In this document: piece by piece, positions 1-11,877 of the stretch | Numbering within the stretch: position 1 is the first letter of the stretch | Layout of the letters: each line of letters starts with the position of its first letter | Assembly (NCBI RefSeq): GCF_004027225.2 | Contig: NC_044302.2 | Location: 38,724,949-38,788,948, forward strand | DNA: 64,000 bases | DNA from: Strigops habroptila | Taxonomy: Eukaryota; Chordata; Aves; Psittaciformes; Psittacidae | Direction: 5' to 3' | The notes under the pieces: generated by a model | Told to the model about the DNA's origin: nothing | Database searches by the model: none | The model's input: the letters and a program-made list of their open reading frames with translations, nothing else | Made by a program: the position numbers and the translations under genes

Positions 1-3000
1 TTTCTGTGACCAAAATATATTTTTTACCATTTTTAATTTCTGATAGTTGAGTAGAATCAACACACCTGTGGGAGAATGAGCTAGATACTTTTCCAATTGT
101 GTAAGATTTATTAGCTAACCTCTCAATCTTTATTATGTACGGTATGGTGTGATCAGGAAAAAAACAGTTTTACTTTAGAACACAGATTGGGTTTTCAGGA
201 TTGGCTGCATTGAAGTCCCTCAAAAGAACAAATATAATACAGAATATCTGAGAGACAATGAACAACACAACCGTCATGCTATTGTTACAGCCACTTAAAA
301 TCCATATTTGGAGCATTTTGCCTCATAAGTCTGTTGGAAAAAATCACTAGTATTTGATACCTTGAGTGCTTGATTACTGGAGTTGTCTAAAATACATTTT
401 TTATTAAATACACCCTTAATATTTTACTTATTCTTACAAATCCCAGAAAAAATGACCCAAAAAGAATTGGAATTAAGATTTCATTTTTCTAAGCTTTTAA
501 GATTTCTCTTCCTACTTGAGGAAAGTCAGATCACTTACTTACTGAAATATCCCAGATAATTTCAAAACATTCTGGAGAATAGATGTTGACATTAAGAGGA
601 CATGATTATATAAAACATGTTTATAAAACATTATATAAAACATATTTAAAATAATATAATCTTCAAAGAGGAATGAATTTTGGCAGTCTTTTCAAGAAAA
701 ACAACAAATACCAAATGAAACAAAAAAAAAAAAAAAAGGCATTTGATTTACAAGGCAGGAATACCTGGAGCATTGATAAAGAATGCAAACAAGGAAACTC
801 GGTGCAACTCCTTTCTGGAACCAGCAACTAATGATTTATCTTTACATGTCTTTGTTTTACATTTCAGGAAAAAGCTGAGCAAAACACCAGTGCTAATATA
901 GGCACTGCGCTGCTAAATGAAGTCACTTAACACCTGAATACCTAAGCAGACCTGCCAGACTGTATAGCGTTAAATTACATCCTGGCAAATGAATACCCAG
1001 TTGGTAGTGCTGTATACATAAAATGGCCTGGAAACTAACATTTTGCAAGCAACATACAAGATTTGTATTGAGACAGACAGAGACTAAAAGAAACAGGACC
1101 TACTTCTGTTTATATCCTGAATAGTGTGCACAAAACTATGTCATATAAATAAGTTGAGACAAGATGGCTGAAAAAACCATGAAACTTCAGTAATGACACC
1201 CCTTTCTTCATAATGCTGGTATCTTGGTTTCTGTTCCCAGACTAGCTACCCTCCCCAATAATGTAATAGGCAAATTTCCCTGTCTGCAACAGTGTCTCCA
1301 CAGAGACAGTAGTTATTATGCATCTTCGTAAAAAGCTTTCATACCTTCTGATGAGAAATAGTATAAGTGCTAGGTATTACATTTATTAATTGAATTACAG
1401 TAGATAAACCCACCCATTGGCCAGGAGAGTTGGTTGTTAAGTGTCAGACCTCTTTCGTTTGCTTCCTTTGTGCTTTGGTATGTAGAAGATACTCCTCAGT
1501 GTGTGTGCCTGTGTATATATGCAGTGAGAGAGAGGGACAGAAAGAAACAGGCAGAATGACTATGATGTGCATAACAGATCTCAATGAAAACAAGAGCTAA
1601 ATTAATCTGGGTTGCCAAGAGACCTAATATTCTATTATGATCAAAATAATGCCAAAGTAAATAGAGAGGTCAAGCAGCAGCAGCAAAAAATTCATCATCA
1701 GTTAGGGTATTAAGATCAAAAATAAACTCTGAAGAATATTCTTTCACAGTGCAGAAGACAGGGTCCAGCCTGAGAGAAAACCAAGACACCTTCTTTGAAA
1801 GACATTGCCGCATTCGCAATGTGTTACAATTACTAAAATAAAGAAATTAAAAAAGAATGATTGAATATTAGATGGCAACATGCTGGATCTTCTAATGGTA
1901 ACAGATTTTTCTTCTTAAAAACTGGACTGAAAATTGTTTTACTGTGTGGCATTATTAATAAGTTCTCTACCATCAAAGAAAGATTAACAATGTGAGAACG
2001 CAGAGGGATTAGAGAATCCAGAAAAACTGTAACTTTTTAGAACAAAGATTTGGCAAAACATAATAGTGCCCTGAGGTGTTGGAGCATAAAATGCCTAAAG
2101 TATTTGTAGCTTGAGAATTGTGACAGGCTCAAGATTTGGAATTACAGAATTGTTAGTGTTGGCAGCTTTGTTAGAGGTCAGCTGACTCACAATGATCTTA
2201 ATTTTGTTCTCAAAGTGGGATGTGAACAGTTCACAAAGTTCTGTTGATGGAGGAAGAGCCAGATTAGTCAGCTTCCCTGCAATAAAAAGTTACAAGAGAG
2301 TAGGGCAGACTGCCCGTTCAGCAATTAGATTGGAATAATAAGCAAATCTGGCTTGTTTCAAAACATCTCTGCACATATTTATATGGTCCAAACTTGTAAC
2401 TGTACATGCAGTCAAAAAGTACTCAAACAGCATTTAACTTACAGCCCAGAATATTCACTTTGAGTACATCTGCCAAAAAAAAGTCCATAGAAGTGATATG
2501 CCCTTCAGGACATTATGAGAGTGGTTTGGCTATTATATATTTAGGAGAAAATCTAGAACTTCCTGAAGCAATCAGTAGTATAACAGGAAGCTGCTTTTGT
2601 CTGGCAGACAATTATGTTTAATAAAAAGTGAATAGAAAGGTAAGGTATCACAAAACTTATGTAAGTTTTACTCAGACTTTACTCAATTAAGATTTTTTTT
2701 CTCCCCCTCTTTTTTTTTTTTTAATATTAAATTTGGCCAAGAATAAATGGTAGGAACAAGTAAAAAGAAATAATGGCAATTAGCACCTTCTTCATAGTTT
2801 TTATCTACAAAGCCTCTTATCAGTAGCACCAGTATAGCAGGTGACTATCCTCCAGATGAAGAAACCAAGTCAGTGAAAAAAACAGGTCTTGATGCTACAT
2901 GGAGTAAGTATGAATTTAGACTTCATACACAAAAATATATTCTTTGAAGTCAATGAAACAAATGTCAGGTGAACAGCTAAACACATGTGCAGTATTTGGG

Positions 3001-4745
3001 GGGTCTTTTGCTATTTGTCCCAGGTCATAAACAGAATCATTATGAAACAGAAATAGGGCACTGGAGTCTCCCATGCTTCTGCCCTTTATAGCCAACCACA
3101 AATAGAGATTGCACTGTCACATTTCATTCCCAGCAGCTGAAGAACAGATGACTTTATAAAGCACTGTCCACACCTCTAGCACTTCTGAGGTGATAACCTA
3201 TGTCAGAACAGCTTTATTTATATTGTTTTCCTTCACATGGGCTACCTCAAAGTTGCTCAACTGATGTTAGCTGAGTATTAAACAATAAAGATAAAAGGGA
3301 TGAGAATTATGAAGTACAAGGTAAAAATCAGACATGCTGTAAGAATATCTGAAATTATCTCAATAGTAAGGGGGATGTGTGTGTGGGGAATAACAAAAAA
3401 GTTAACCTGCCCTACAGAAGACATGGAAAGAAGTTTCCTGCAGCGTACAGGAAGCAGTCTAGTGCCTAGACAAGAAGCACGAGAAAGAAAAAAAGTTAGT
3501 GCGATGCATTAAAATGACACCACTGATGATAATGTAGGACTGAGGCAGACTGACAACACAGGAAAATGAATTTACTTTATTCCACGGCCGCTTTTTCTAC
3601 AATGTGTCAGTCCCAAACAGCTGTTTTTTCCACTGATCTTTCAGAAAGTCCCACAAAGATAGATGATTTGATTTAGACTACAGAATGCCTTGGAGACATG
3701 GTCTGTAGAGGAATTATGTGCTGTCAGGATACTGTACAACCTGCAACTTTAACATTTGCAGTGATTTTGATTCTGTGCTTCATCTATAGCCCTATTTCTA
3801 TCATGGTATTGAAATAACCTGAAAGCTTAAACGGGGAAAGAAATTCAAGCAGCAATCCATACACCATCATAACACATATCAGAAGTTGTTCAAACACAAT
3901 AACAGTGCCCCTCTATCACTGGGGGCATGAGCCTTGGAGGCAAGATTTAAAAGTTCTACATATTCTTCAGCTCTCCCTGCTTGTTGTATGAAGTATGTGG
4001 TATGCACATGCAATAATAATTCATAATGAACTAATGACATTTATCCAGAGAGGATGGAGCCCAAAGACCACAGCTTCATCTAAAAGCCTGGGAAAAACTG
4101 TGCAGTGGTCTTACGCAATTGCAACTGGTAGTAGCCACAGTACTGCAGCATTCAGATTGTTTATTTTACGATTTTCACGCTGGAAAGTCATTCAATGGAA
4201 AGTGGTCCAGAAGCGAACCGATTTCCTTTGCCTATGCCCTTAAATGCGATGAATAGAGCCTTTGGTAAAGCTACTGAAAGTCCTATTCGTGGCAGCTACA
4301 TCACGGAGTACAATGTTGTTCTTGGAGCTAACTCTGAGAAGCTAACTCTGGGACATTTAAGATTTGGGGGTTTAACTAATCTTTCCTGAATTGCCTCCAC
4401 ATTCATACAGGTTTTGCCTTGTTTTTCTTACACTTTTTCGATATTAGTTACTAGCAGAGAATTCTTTGCTTACTTCTGCATGATGAAGAAGAGGATAAAA
4501 TGTTGCTTTTTGTTCTATTTTAGGAAAATGAGCTATTTGCTACACCCTCAATGGCTTCAGTGTTTATTTTCGTAAGTTTAAAGACAGAGTGCATATGGCA
4601 GTAATTCTGGTATTCCTTCTTGTGGATGAATCATACAGAACAGTTGGACACATTGGAAAATTGTATTACTGTCTATTTTATCATGAGAAAGGGTTGTAAG
4701 CAGTAAGAGACAGAAGTTCAAAATCTCAGTGAAAACTAGGTTAAC
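1..4745. other. Intergenic AT-rich DNA, no gene seen
   Basis: No open frame here resembles a known protein or shows convincing splice sites; the short frames present are what AT-rich DNA gives by chance. Visible landmarks are a 16-A run at 722-737, a 13-T run near 2710-2722, a GA-rich stretch near 1525-1555 and a patch with several CpG dinucleotides at about 4130-4310. By human synteny PRDM6 would lie to the left of PPIC on the minus strand, but no GC-rich first exon or zinc-finger exon is visible here. Confidence 0.7.
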
Positions 4746-5259
4746 AGAATGACAGAACATTTGAGATTGGAAGACACAGCTGGAGGCGATCTGGTCCAAG
4801 CTCCTGCTCCAGCAGGGACACCCAGAGCCAGTTGTCCAGGACCATGACTAGACCGCTTTTGAGTATCTCATAGGATGGAGGATCCACCACCTCTCTGGGC
4901 AACATGTGCCAGTGCTCAGGCACCCTCACAGTGAAAAGGTGTTTCTTAATGTTCAGAGGGAACCAGTTTGTGCCCACTGCCTCTGGTCCTGTCACAGGGC
5001 ATCACTGAAAAGAGCCTGGCTCAGTTTTATTTGCACCCTCCCTACAGGTATTTATACATGTTGGTGAGATCTGTATTTATATACATTGGTGAGATTCCCT
5101 TGAGCCTTCTCTTCTCTAGGCTTAACAGTCCCAGCTGTCTCCACCCTTCTTCACAGGAGAGATGCTCCAGTCCCTTCATCATCTTCATGGCCCTTTCCTG
5201 GACTCTCTTAAGTATGTCCATGTCTGTTGTACTGGGGATTCCTGAACTGGAGTCCAACC
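4746..5259 (-). mobile_element. CR1 LINE fragment, 3' part
   Basis: The sequence is a CR1 retrotransposon 3' end inserted in minus orientation. Its left edge is a worn copy of the CR1 terminal segment, followed by the typical antisense phrases for 'gtccaag..cctgctc', 'gacacccagagccagttg' and the region coding for the C-terminus of the reverse transcriptase polyprotein (minus-strand peptide parts like LLSLEKRRLKG and VQERAMKMMKGLEHLSCEE). It is 5' truncated, as most CR1 copies are. The open frames here are CR1 remnants, not a host gene. It belongs to the same broad subfamily as the copy at 34241-34510 and differs from the one at 18265-19318. Confidence 0.88.
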
Positions 5260-8200
5260 ATCAACTCCACCATTAAAACTGCATAAAATAAAAACTTTTA
5301 AAATTAAAATGATACCAAATAGTAGCTGATTTTCCTGATTTGGTATCGCAGCTAATAATAGTAACTAACAATGCAACTTTCAGCAACGCTACAGGGAAGA
5401 GTTCTGAGTTAAAAAACAAGATAAAAATCAGCAAGATTAGGCAGTGTAGGCCTTGAAACAATGAAAAATAATGTGTAGCTCCAGTTACAGAGAAAGAGGA
5501 TAATCTTCTCATTTGTATTACTCATTGCCCAATCCTTAATAACACACAATAACATGCAGGGGACTAATGTAAAATGGGGGACTGGTATTCTCATTTGTGA
5601 GTGATTAATCAGACTTGTTACCTTTTCCTCTCCAATTCTACCTATTGCAGAGGTCTTCTGCTAAAAAGTTTTCTGAGTCATTATGAGTAAACACAAATGG
5701 TCTTGATCCCCTGAAATTCAATAGGAAAAGCTCCTTTGATGACCTTTGGATATATTTCTATAAGAACAGCCTCAGAACTGTAGGTATGTTAAAGTTATAT
5801 ATTGGGCTGATGAAACCTGTCATGAAAACTTTTGGTAACTCCTTGCCAAATGATCATGGTTCTTGGCCTCTAGACATTGCATTGAGGGAAGGAAAAAAGG
5901 ATCAGTAAAAGTAGCTGAACTCCAAAACCAGCTCCCTACAGTATTCAACTCTCAAGCTACTCTTCTGTCATACTGAGAGAAGAGCAAGATAGTTCTGTTA
6001 CTAGTTTTTTATGGTGTCTCTTGACTGGCAACTTCTGAAACATCTGCATCAGTCCTTCTGCACAAAAAAATTCTTTGGTCTCCAAAGAGTATTCCAGTCT
6101 AAGCAAAGTGATTTTTTCTCTCTATTTCTCTACATTTTTCCCAAAGACCAATATTGCTACTCCTATTTCCTATGTGGTTGAACCAAGGCAGGAAAATGGA
6201 ATTAAATAAAAATTAAAATAATGGAAATACGCAGTCTATAACTACACTCACAAAAAGGTTAGGCATACATGATTTATACCAATAATTCTTGAAAATAAAA
6301 ATCATATTCACGCTTGAGGGTTTTTGAACCCATTTCTTCCTAAAACAAAGTACCTCAGCTGTATCTCATCAACTAGAAATTGAGTAAAGATTACATTTGA
6401 TGTCATCCCTTCTGATCCCTCCTTTTAGAATCAACGGTATTAGCCACTAGGGCTATGTGTTCTCACTGGCAAACTTTAATAACCCTTTTCTTTTGCCTTC
6501 GAGTGAAAAAAGAAACAGAAGGCAGGACACTTATACACTTATACACTTATTTCCAGGACAAACTAGAGTATGTCTGTTCTTCAAGTCCTATTGAATTTAC
6601 CACATTGATCATGAGATGGAGCTAAAACTGTTATGCAGTCTGTAAGTACACGAGACTTGATGTAGTTGAGTATAGTCATTCCTGGTGCTGGTCTGAACTA
6701 GGCTGCCATGCAGCTCTTGACATCAGACTTTTACCCCTGATTTAAGCCCTCTTGAAGTCAATGGCAGCTCTGATGACACCTGACATCATACCAGGCATTC
6801 ACCATGTCTGTTAGCCCGCTCACTCCCAGGTGCATTTTCTGGCTACTTATTTTAGGCAATTTCTTTTGGAGTTTCTTACAGCAATTTCCAGGCTGGTATG
6901 TAAAATTCTGAAGCTGTTTTGAAAACCAAACCATCAAAATACCAAACTGTTTTTTCAAGTGCCAATACTTTTATGAGGGAAATGGGACTGCCACTGCAGC
7001 TTTTGAGCTTCTATAAGTAGCTGGGTCTGGGTCAGAGATGGATATAACAGTATGCGAAGCCTTTTCCCTTCTCCTCAGTCACAGAGTCCTCTGGCACAGA
7101 TTATACTAATTTCTTCTGCTGCAGGACTGGCAGCTTCCAATAACTAGGGTCTGCTACCCTTGGAAGTTTGTAGGGAAAATGTTCTTAAGAAAACAGCAAA
7201 TACCTCATGATCTATAGCTATCTATAATCAGATAAGATTGTTTCTCATTTCCTGAGTCACATTCTTTGGAAAGACACTGAAGTATCTAAAAGACCTCTTC
7301 TTCCCTCCCCAAACCAATTTTGGAAAACAATTCCTTAGGAAGCCCTGAGTTCTGTTGAAAACAATTCTATTATTCTGAAATATGATGCCTTCCAAACACA
7401 TCTGTTATTCAGAAAACAAAATACAGATAATTTTTATCTGGTTAGTGGACTACAGTTTTGGAATCAAGCGAGTAATTAAACTAATTTCAACTTTTTATCC
7501 AGAATCATGGGCATGCACTCAGTCCTACAGCCATTACCTGCTTGATATTTCCAACACCATATGATATTACTGACTGCAGCTGGGATTACTCATGCCAGAA
7601 ACTTGCTTTTTTTCTTTTCCCCCTCCCTCCTCAAGGCATCATTTTAACTTCTGTAGCTTTGAATACATGGAAAAACCCTTCGAAAATATACTTCCTACTA
7701 CTTTCTATTGAGTTTGCTTTGCTGACATTATTACTAGGTAGATGCAGAAAGGCAATATTAGTAGGCGACAAAAGCACAGGTTTAGGGAAGGACAATTGCT
7801 TTCATTCAAGTCACTCAGACAATTCATGACTTTGAAGGTGATCCTACCGGAAAAGCAGATGCAAAGTTGGATAGGAGCTCAGTGACTGAAGGGTTCTTAA
7901 CAGACTCAGCTGGTCAGCTTCAACTGCAGCACCTGAGATTTGTTCAAGATCTCAGCAAAATTCACTGGTTGCTGATAACCAGGTCCTTGCATAGCAGAGA
8001 GAGACAAAGTTTCCAGGAAAGCAAAATGTTAAACAAGGCAATTGTAGACCCTGATGCTACCCAATTATCCAATTTCAGACAGGAAGCCAAGCCTACACAG
8101 AGTGACGGCAGAGGTTTGTATACTGCTGGAAACTGTATCTCAGACAGGAATCAAAGCATCACCTCACAGCACGATTTTGACCTTGCTGTGATTCAGGATG

Positions 8201-10612
8201 AGCTAGTTGCACTTGATTTCTTGTTGGCATCCTGATGTTTTAATAGTGGAGGCAACAACATCCACTGGAAGGTAGAGACACAGTTGTCATTATACTGCTG
8301 GAAGCTGTTCCAGTGAGGACTTGTCACTTACTTGCCCAATGGTAACCTTTAAAAATACAGATGGGGACTGCAACTGAGCCACTGAACTCTGTGTAGCAAT
8401 GAGGTAGTGATATAAGTCACTGAGGAAGCAGATGAACTAAAACTTTTTCTAAATCTTAGAAAGAGTCAGTGGGAAGGGAAGAGAAGGGAAGGAAAGCTGA
8501 AACCTTAACTTCAGGTTTACCCCAGCTTGCCACAGTATGAACTTGTGCCTGTCTTCTTAGCTGTCCCTTACAGATGACCTGCTCCTGTCCCAGGTTTCAG
8601 AGAAAGGTTCTTTATAATGAACTGATCTGAAACCCATGGTCATCTTATCTATCTCTAGAAATCAGGACTGTGACCCTTGAAAATTTCGGTCACCCAGGTC
8701 ATGGCTGAAATATGACTTGTGATAATGTCTATAGCCACACAGACCTATCCTAGGTCTGAAAAAAGCAGTATGAAACACGCCTCTATCTTTGAATTGGTAA
8801 GAGGTTCAGCTACAGCTATGGATAAGCTTTATTTAATCAGACCATGGTTGTGAAATGTCTATTCCACGACTCATACCTTCTGGCAGAAAAGACCATCCAT
8901 GGATGCTCTCAGTCTCACTACAAAAACTTAGCCAAGTTGATACTTACAGGCTGCCAAACATACCAAATCTGCACTACCAAATGTAAAAATCCTACTCAGA
9001 CAGAAAAACCAATTAATGGGGAAGCATCACAGACAGAAGACAGAGAGAAGAGAAGGCCAGCCAACAAGGACACCCCTGCTGGAAGGCTTCACCAATACGC
9101 TGTTCATGTGCTGTTATGTGCTCTTCTATATCCTGCTTTGACAGAAGCAAACACCACTTTGTAAGAACTGAGTTTACACTGATGCTAAAGAAGCAGAAAA
9201 AAAGATCCAAGTTCTAATTTACATTTCAAACACTCGTTCTGCTTTTCTGAACCATTTGAATCTAATTTCCTAATGACATTATAATTTATGAACCATGTCA
9301 TTAAAAGACAACACTTCAGCTGTGGATGACATTGTTTACCCTCTAGGGCAACATTTGCTGCATTAGACATAATATACATAGCCAATGTGTTTATGAAATG
9401 AGTACCAATTTTGCCTTTACGTTCAAGAAGATTTACTGGTTCAGATTTACAGACTGATGTCCTAAGTGTGAAAACAGTAGTTTGCATGTCACATGATATA
9501 TCAGTCTGCTTTTATAGCAATGTATGAGCACAACAGTTGTGAATAAACTCCGGATTTAAAACACTACTGAGGTCTTCTACAAAGCAATACATATAAAGCT
9601 GTCACTTCCCTGGCCATGCTGTCTGAAGTTAGAGAATTTTGACACAAAACATTGCTAAATCTAAGAAAGTGCTGGCTTTTCTGTCAACTGGGAGAGAGAC
9701 AGGGCATAGCCCCAGAATGGAGAAAGCTTTCCTGGAACTGAATTTCGAGTATTCACTGTAATCCGTTGTCTTCAGCAGCAGCCACAACTGGCAGTCTTAG
9801 GGGCAACGTTTTTCTCACTTGTCAGGTTGGTGGAAGGAAAGATGTGAAGGAAGAGATCTGTAAAAAGTGAGCTCCCTAGAAGCCTGCAGTACCAATGAAA
9901 TCATAAGAATGCTAATGTTTAAAGAAGCTTGAACATTTTGGAACAGAGTGGTACATGGACTTTATCAATCTGATGTTTTAATGAGCAGAAAAATGCCACC
10001 AGAGTTTGCCAAGCCAAATTTTCTCTCTTTCTACGAATACCATTGACACATCCCTAGATACAATCAGAGAAACATCTGCTCTTTTTCTACTCTGCTGCTT
10101 CTGCTACAAACCAGGGCTACATTTTAAGATATGTAAAAATTGACATAAAAATAAATCAGATTCCAGGTAGCATTTGTGGAATTTGATCCAAATACACCAA
10201 AGTCTATTTTGAACTGCAAATCAATAATGAATGTAAAGCTTTTAGGCCAATGAGGATTATCTATAACTTAATGGGTGAAATAATATAAATGGGATTCCGT
10301 AATCTGTTTCACCTTCCAAATTATTACTTTGTCAACCAAAATACTGTGAGACGTGCCATCCAAAACATTATGTAATTAAGGTATGCTTCCAAACAAAGAG
10401 AAAATATGGCATCCAGCAAAGTATAAGCAATCTAAAGACTGAAGAAATAATAAAAGTTTCAGTACGTTACAATTACACTAACATTTCAAGATATAAAACA
10501 CAAGATGAAGTCGTATTTCTGAAAGCAGTTCCCAGTAAAATGATACTAACACATCTGATCCTTGAGCTATTTATACCACTTTGCTCACAATCACAAATTT
10601 GATTCCTTTGTA
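5260..10612. other. Intergenic DNA, no gene seen
   Basis: I see no supported exon or RNA gene. The longest open stretch (7867-8235, plus strand, about 122 codons) starts at TTG rather than ATG, matches no family I recognise and is within chance length for DNA of this composition. A purine-rich GGGAAG-type stretch lies at 8459-8500, and a short tandem repeat of a 9-bp unit (acttataca type) lies near 6530-6550. Confidence 0.65.
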
Positions 10613-10715
10613 TAGAATCCTAGAATGATTTGGGTTGGAATGGACCTTTAGAGGTCATTTAGTTCAACCCTCTTGCAATGAGCAGGGACGTCCTCAACTA
10701 CATCAGGACCTGCTC
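10613..10715 (-). mobile_element. CR1 LINE 3'-end fragment
   Basis: About 100 bp match the extreme 3' end of CR1 in antisense: a 'tagaatcctagaatgattt' terminal motif, then 'gggttgg..ggaccttta', 'agttcaaccctcttgc' and 'atcaggacctgctctg'. Only the non-coding tail of the element remains. Confidence 0.82.
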
Positions 10716-11310
10716 TGCTCATTCAGACTAATTTAAATTTCCCAGACTGTTTCTACTTTTTCTGAAATGTTACAGTGCTTCGTATCAATGGGTGATAAAA
10801 CCAAAAACCCAGTAAAACATTTAATGGCATTGTACTAAGAAGAAATACTTACCGTTAAGACTTAGCAGTCTTGCTTCACAGGAAATAAAGAGAACACAAA
10901 TGGCAAGTGGAAAACATGTCATAAGCATCAGTTTCTGATGAATTAAATATTGAGAAGTGACAGCAGTATGAGCAAATTGTCATTCCAGACAATTGCATTT
11001 CCATGCATTATGTATATTCTATGTATTTTGTAAGAAGTTCTTGTTTTAAAATGCTTTGTGCAGTCTTCAGGGCTTAGGGGGGTTGCTGACACTTGAAAAA
11101 ATCTTAAAAGCATTATTCATTTCCACTAGCTTAAGCCTGTGAAGTCTTAATACTGAGAAGTTCCCTAATGCCAAAAGCTCCTTTCCAAAAAGTGAACAAA
11201 GTGTTGAAAATCCCCAGCTTTTCGTATCAGGCCTCTTGGTTCCTCTTTCAACAATGGGAATTCAGTGTTCAGATCCTTCTGGCCACTCTGAACATCTGAC
11301 TTTTCAATGT
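10716..11310. other. Intergenic DNA, nothing recognised
   Basis: AT-rich single-copy-looking sequence between a CR1 tail and the LTR. No coding exon, hairpin or repeat stands out. Confidence 0.6.
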
Positions 11311-11315
11311 AAAGG
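11311..11315. repeat. Target-site duplication, left copy
   Basis: AAAGG directly before the TG of the LTR; the matching copy is at 11873-11877. Confidence 0.8.
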
Positions 11316-11872
11316 TGTATTGGGTCTGGCTGGAATAGTTAATTTTCCTCATAGCATCCCTCATGGTGCAGCGCATTGTGTTTGTGGCTAGAACAGTGCT
11401 GATAACACGCCAGTGCTTTTGCTACTGCTGAGCAGTGCTTGCACAGTATAAGGGCTCTCTCCAACATCCTCATCCTCACCCAGTAGGCTGGGGGTGTGCA
11501 AGAGACTGAGCGGGGACACAGCCAGGACAGCTGACCCAAACTGACAAAAGGGATATTCCAGACCATCTGCTCAGCAATAAACCTAAGAGAAAGGAGAAGG
11601 AAGGGAAGGCATTTGTTATTACAATGGTTTTCTTCCAGAGCAACTGCTACGTGCACTGGAGCCCTACTTGCCAGGAAATGGCTGGACATTGCCTACTCAT
11701 GAGAAGTAGAGAATAAATCTTTTTTACTTCACTTCTGCTTTTGCTTTACGAAACTGTCTTTATCTTGACTCACTATATTTTTATCCGTCTTATTTTCTCC
11801 CATCCTGCTGAGGAGGGGAGCGATAGAGCAGGGTGGTGGGCATGTGGTGTCCATCAAGGCCAACCCACCACA
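11316..11872 (+). mobile_element. Solo LTR of an avian endogenous retrovirus
   Basis: This 557-bp unit begins TGTATTGG and ends CCACCACA, so it has the TG...CA ends of a long terminal repeat. It is flanked on both sides by the same 5 bp, AAAGG (11311-11315 and 11873-11877), which is a target-site duplication. A 5-bp duplication is usual for class III (ERVL-like) elements. Internal AATAAA motifs at 11576-11581 and 11712-11717 fit the R/U5 part. The start ('tgggtctggctgg') and the block 'acagctgacccaaactgac' match a solo-LTR family I recall as common in bird genomes; I cannot confirm its name. No gag, pol or env sequence is next to it, so it is a solo LTR left by recombination. Orientation follows the AATAAA motifs. 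Confidence 0.85.
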
Positions 11873-11877
11873 AAAGG
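11873..11877. repeat. Target-site duplication, right copy
   Basis: AAAGG directly after the CA end of the LTR; it pairs with 11311-11315. Confidence 0.8.

Noticed and set aside
3516-3550. Possible C/D-box small nucleolar RNA (TGATGA then CTGA)
   Set aside because: The C box lacks the leading purine, the boxes are too close, and no terminal stem is present.
7867-8235. 122-codon plus-strand open frame
   Set aside because: It begins at TTG, has no recognisable domain, and a frame of this length is expected a few times by chance in 64 kb read in six frames.
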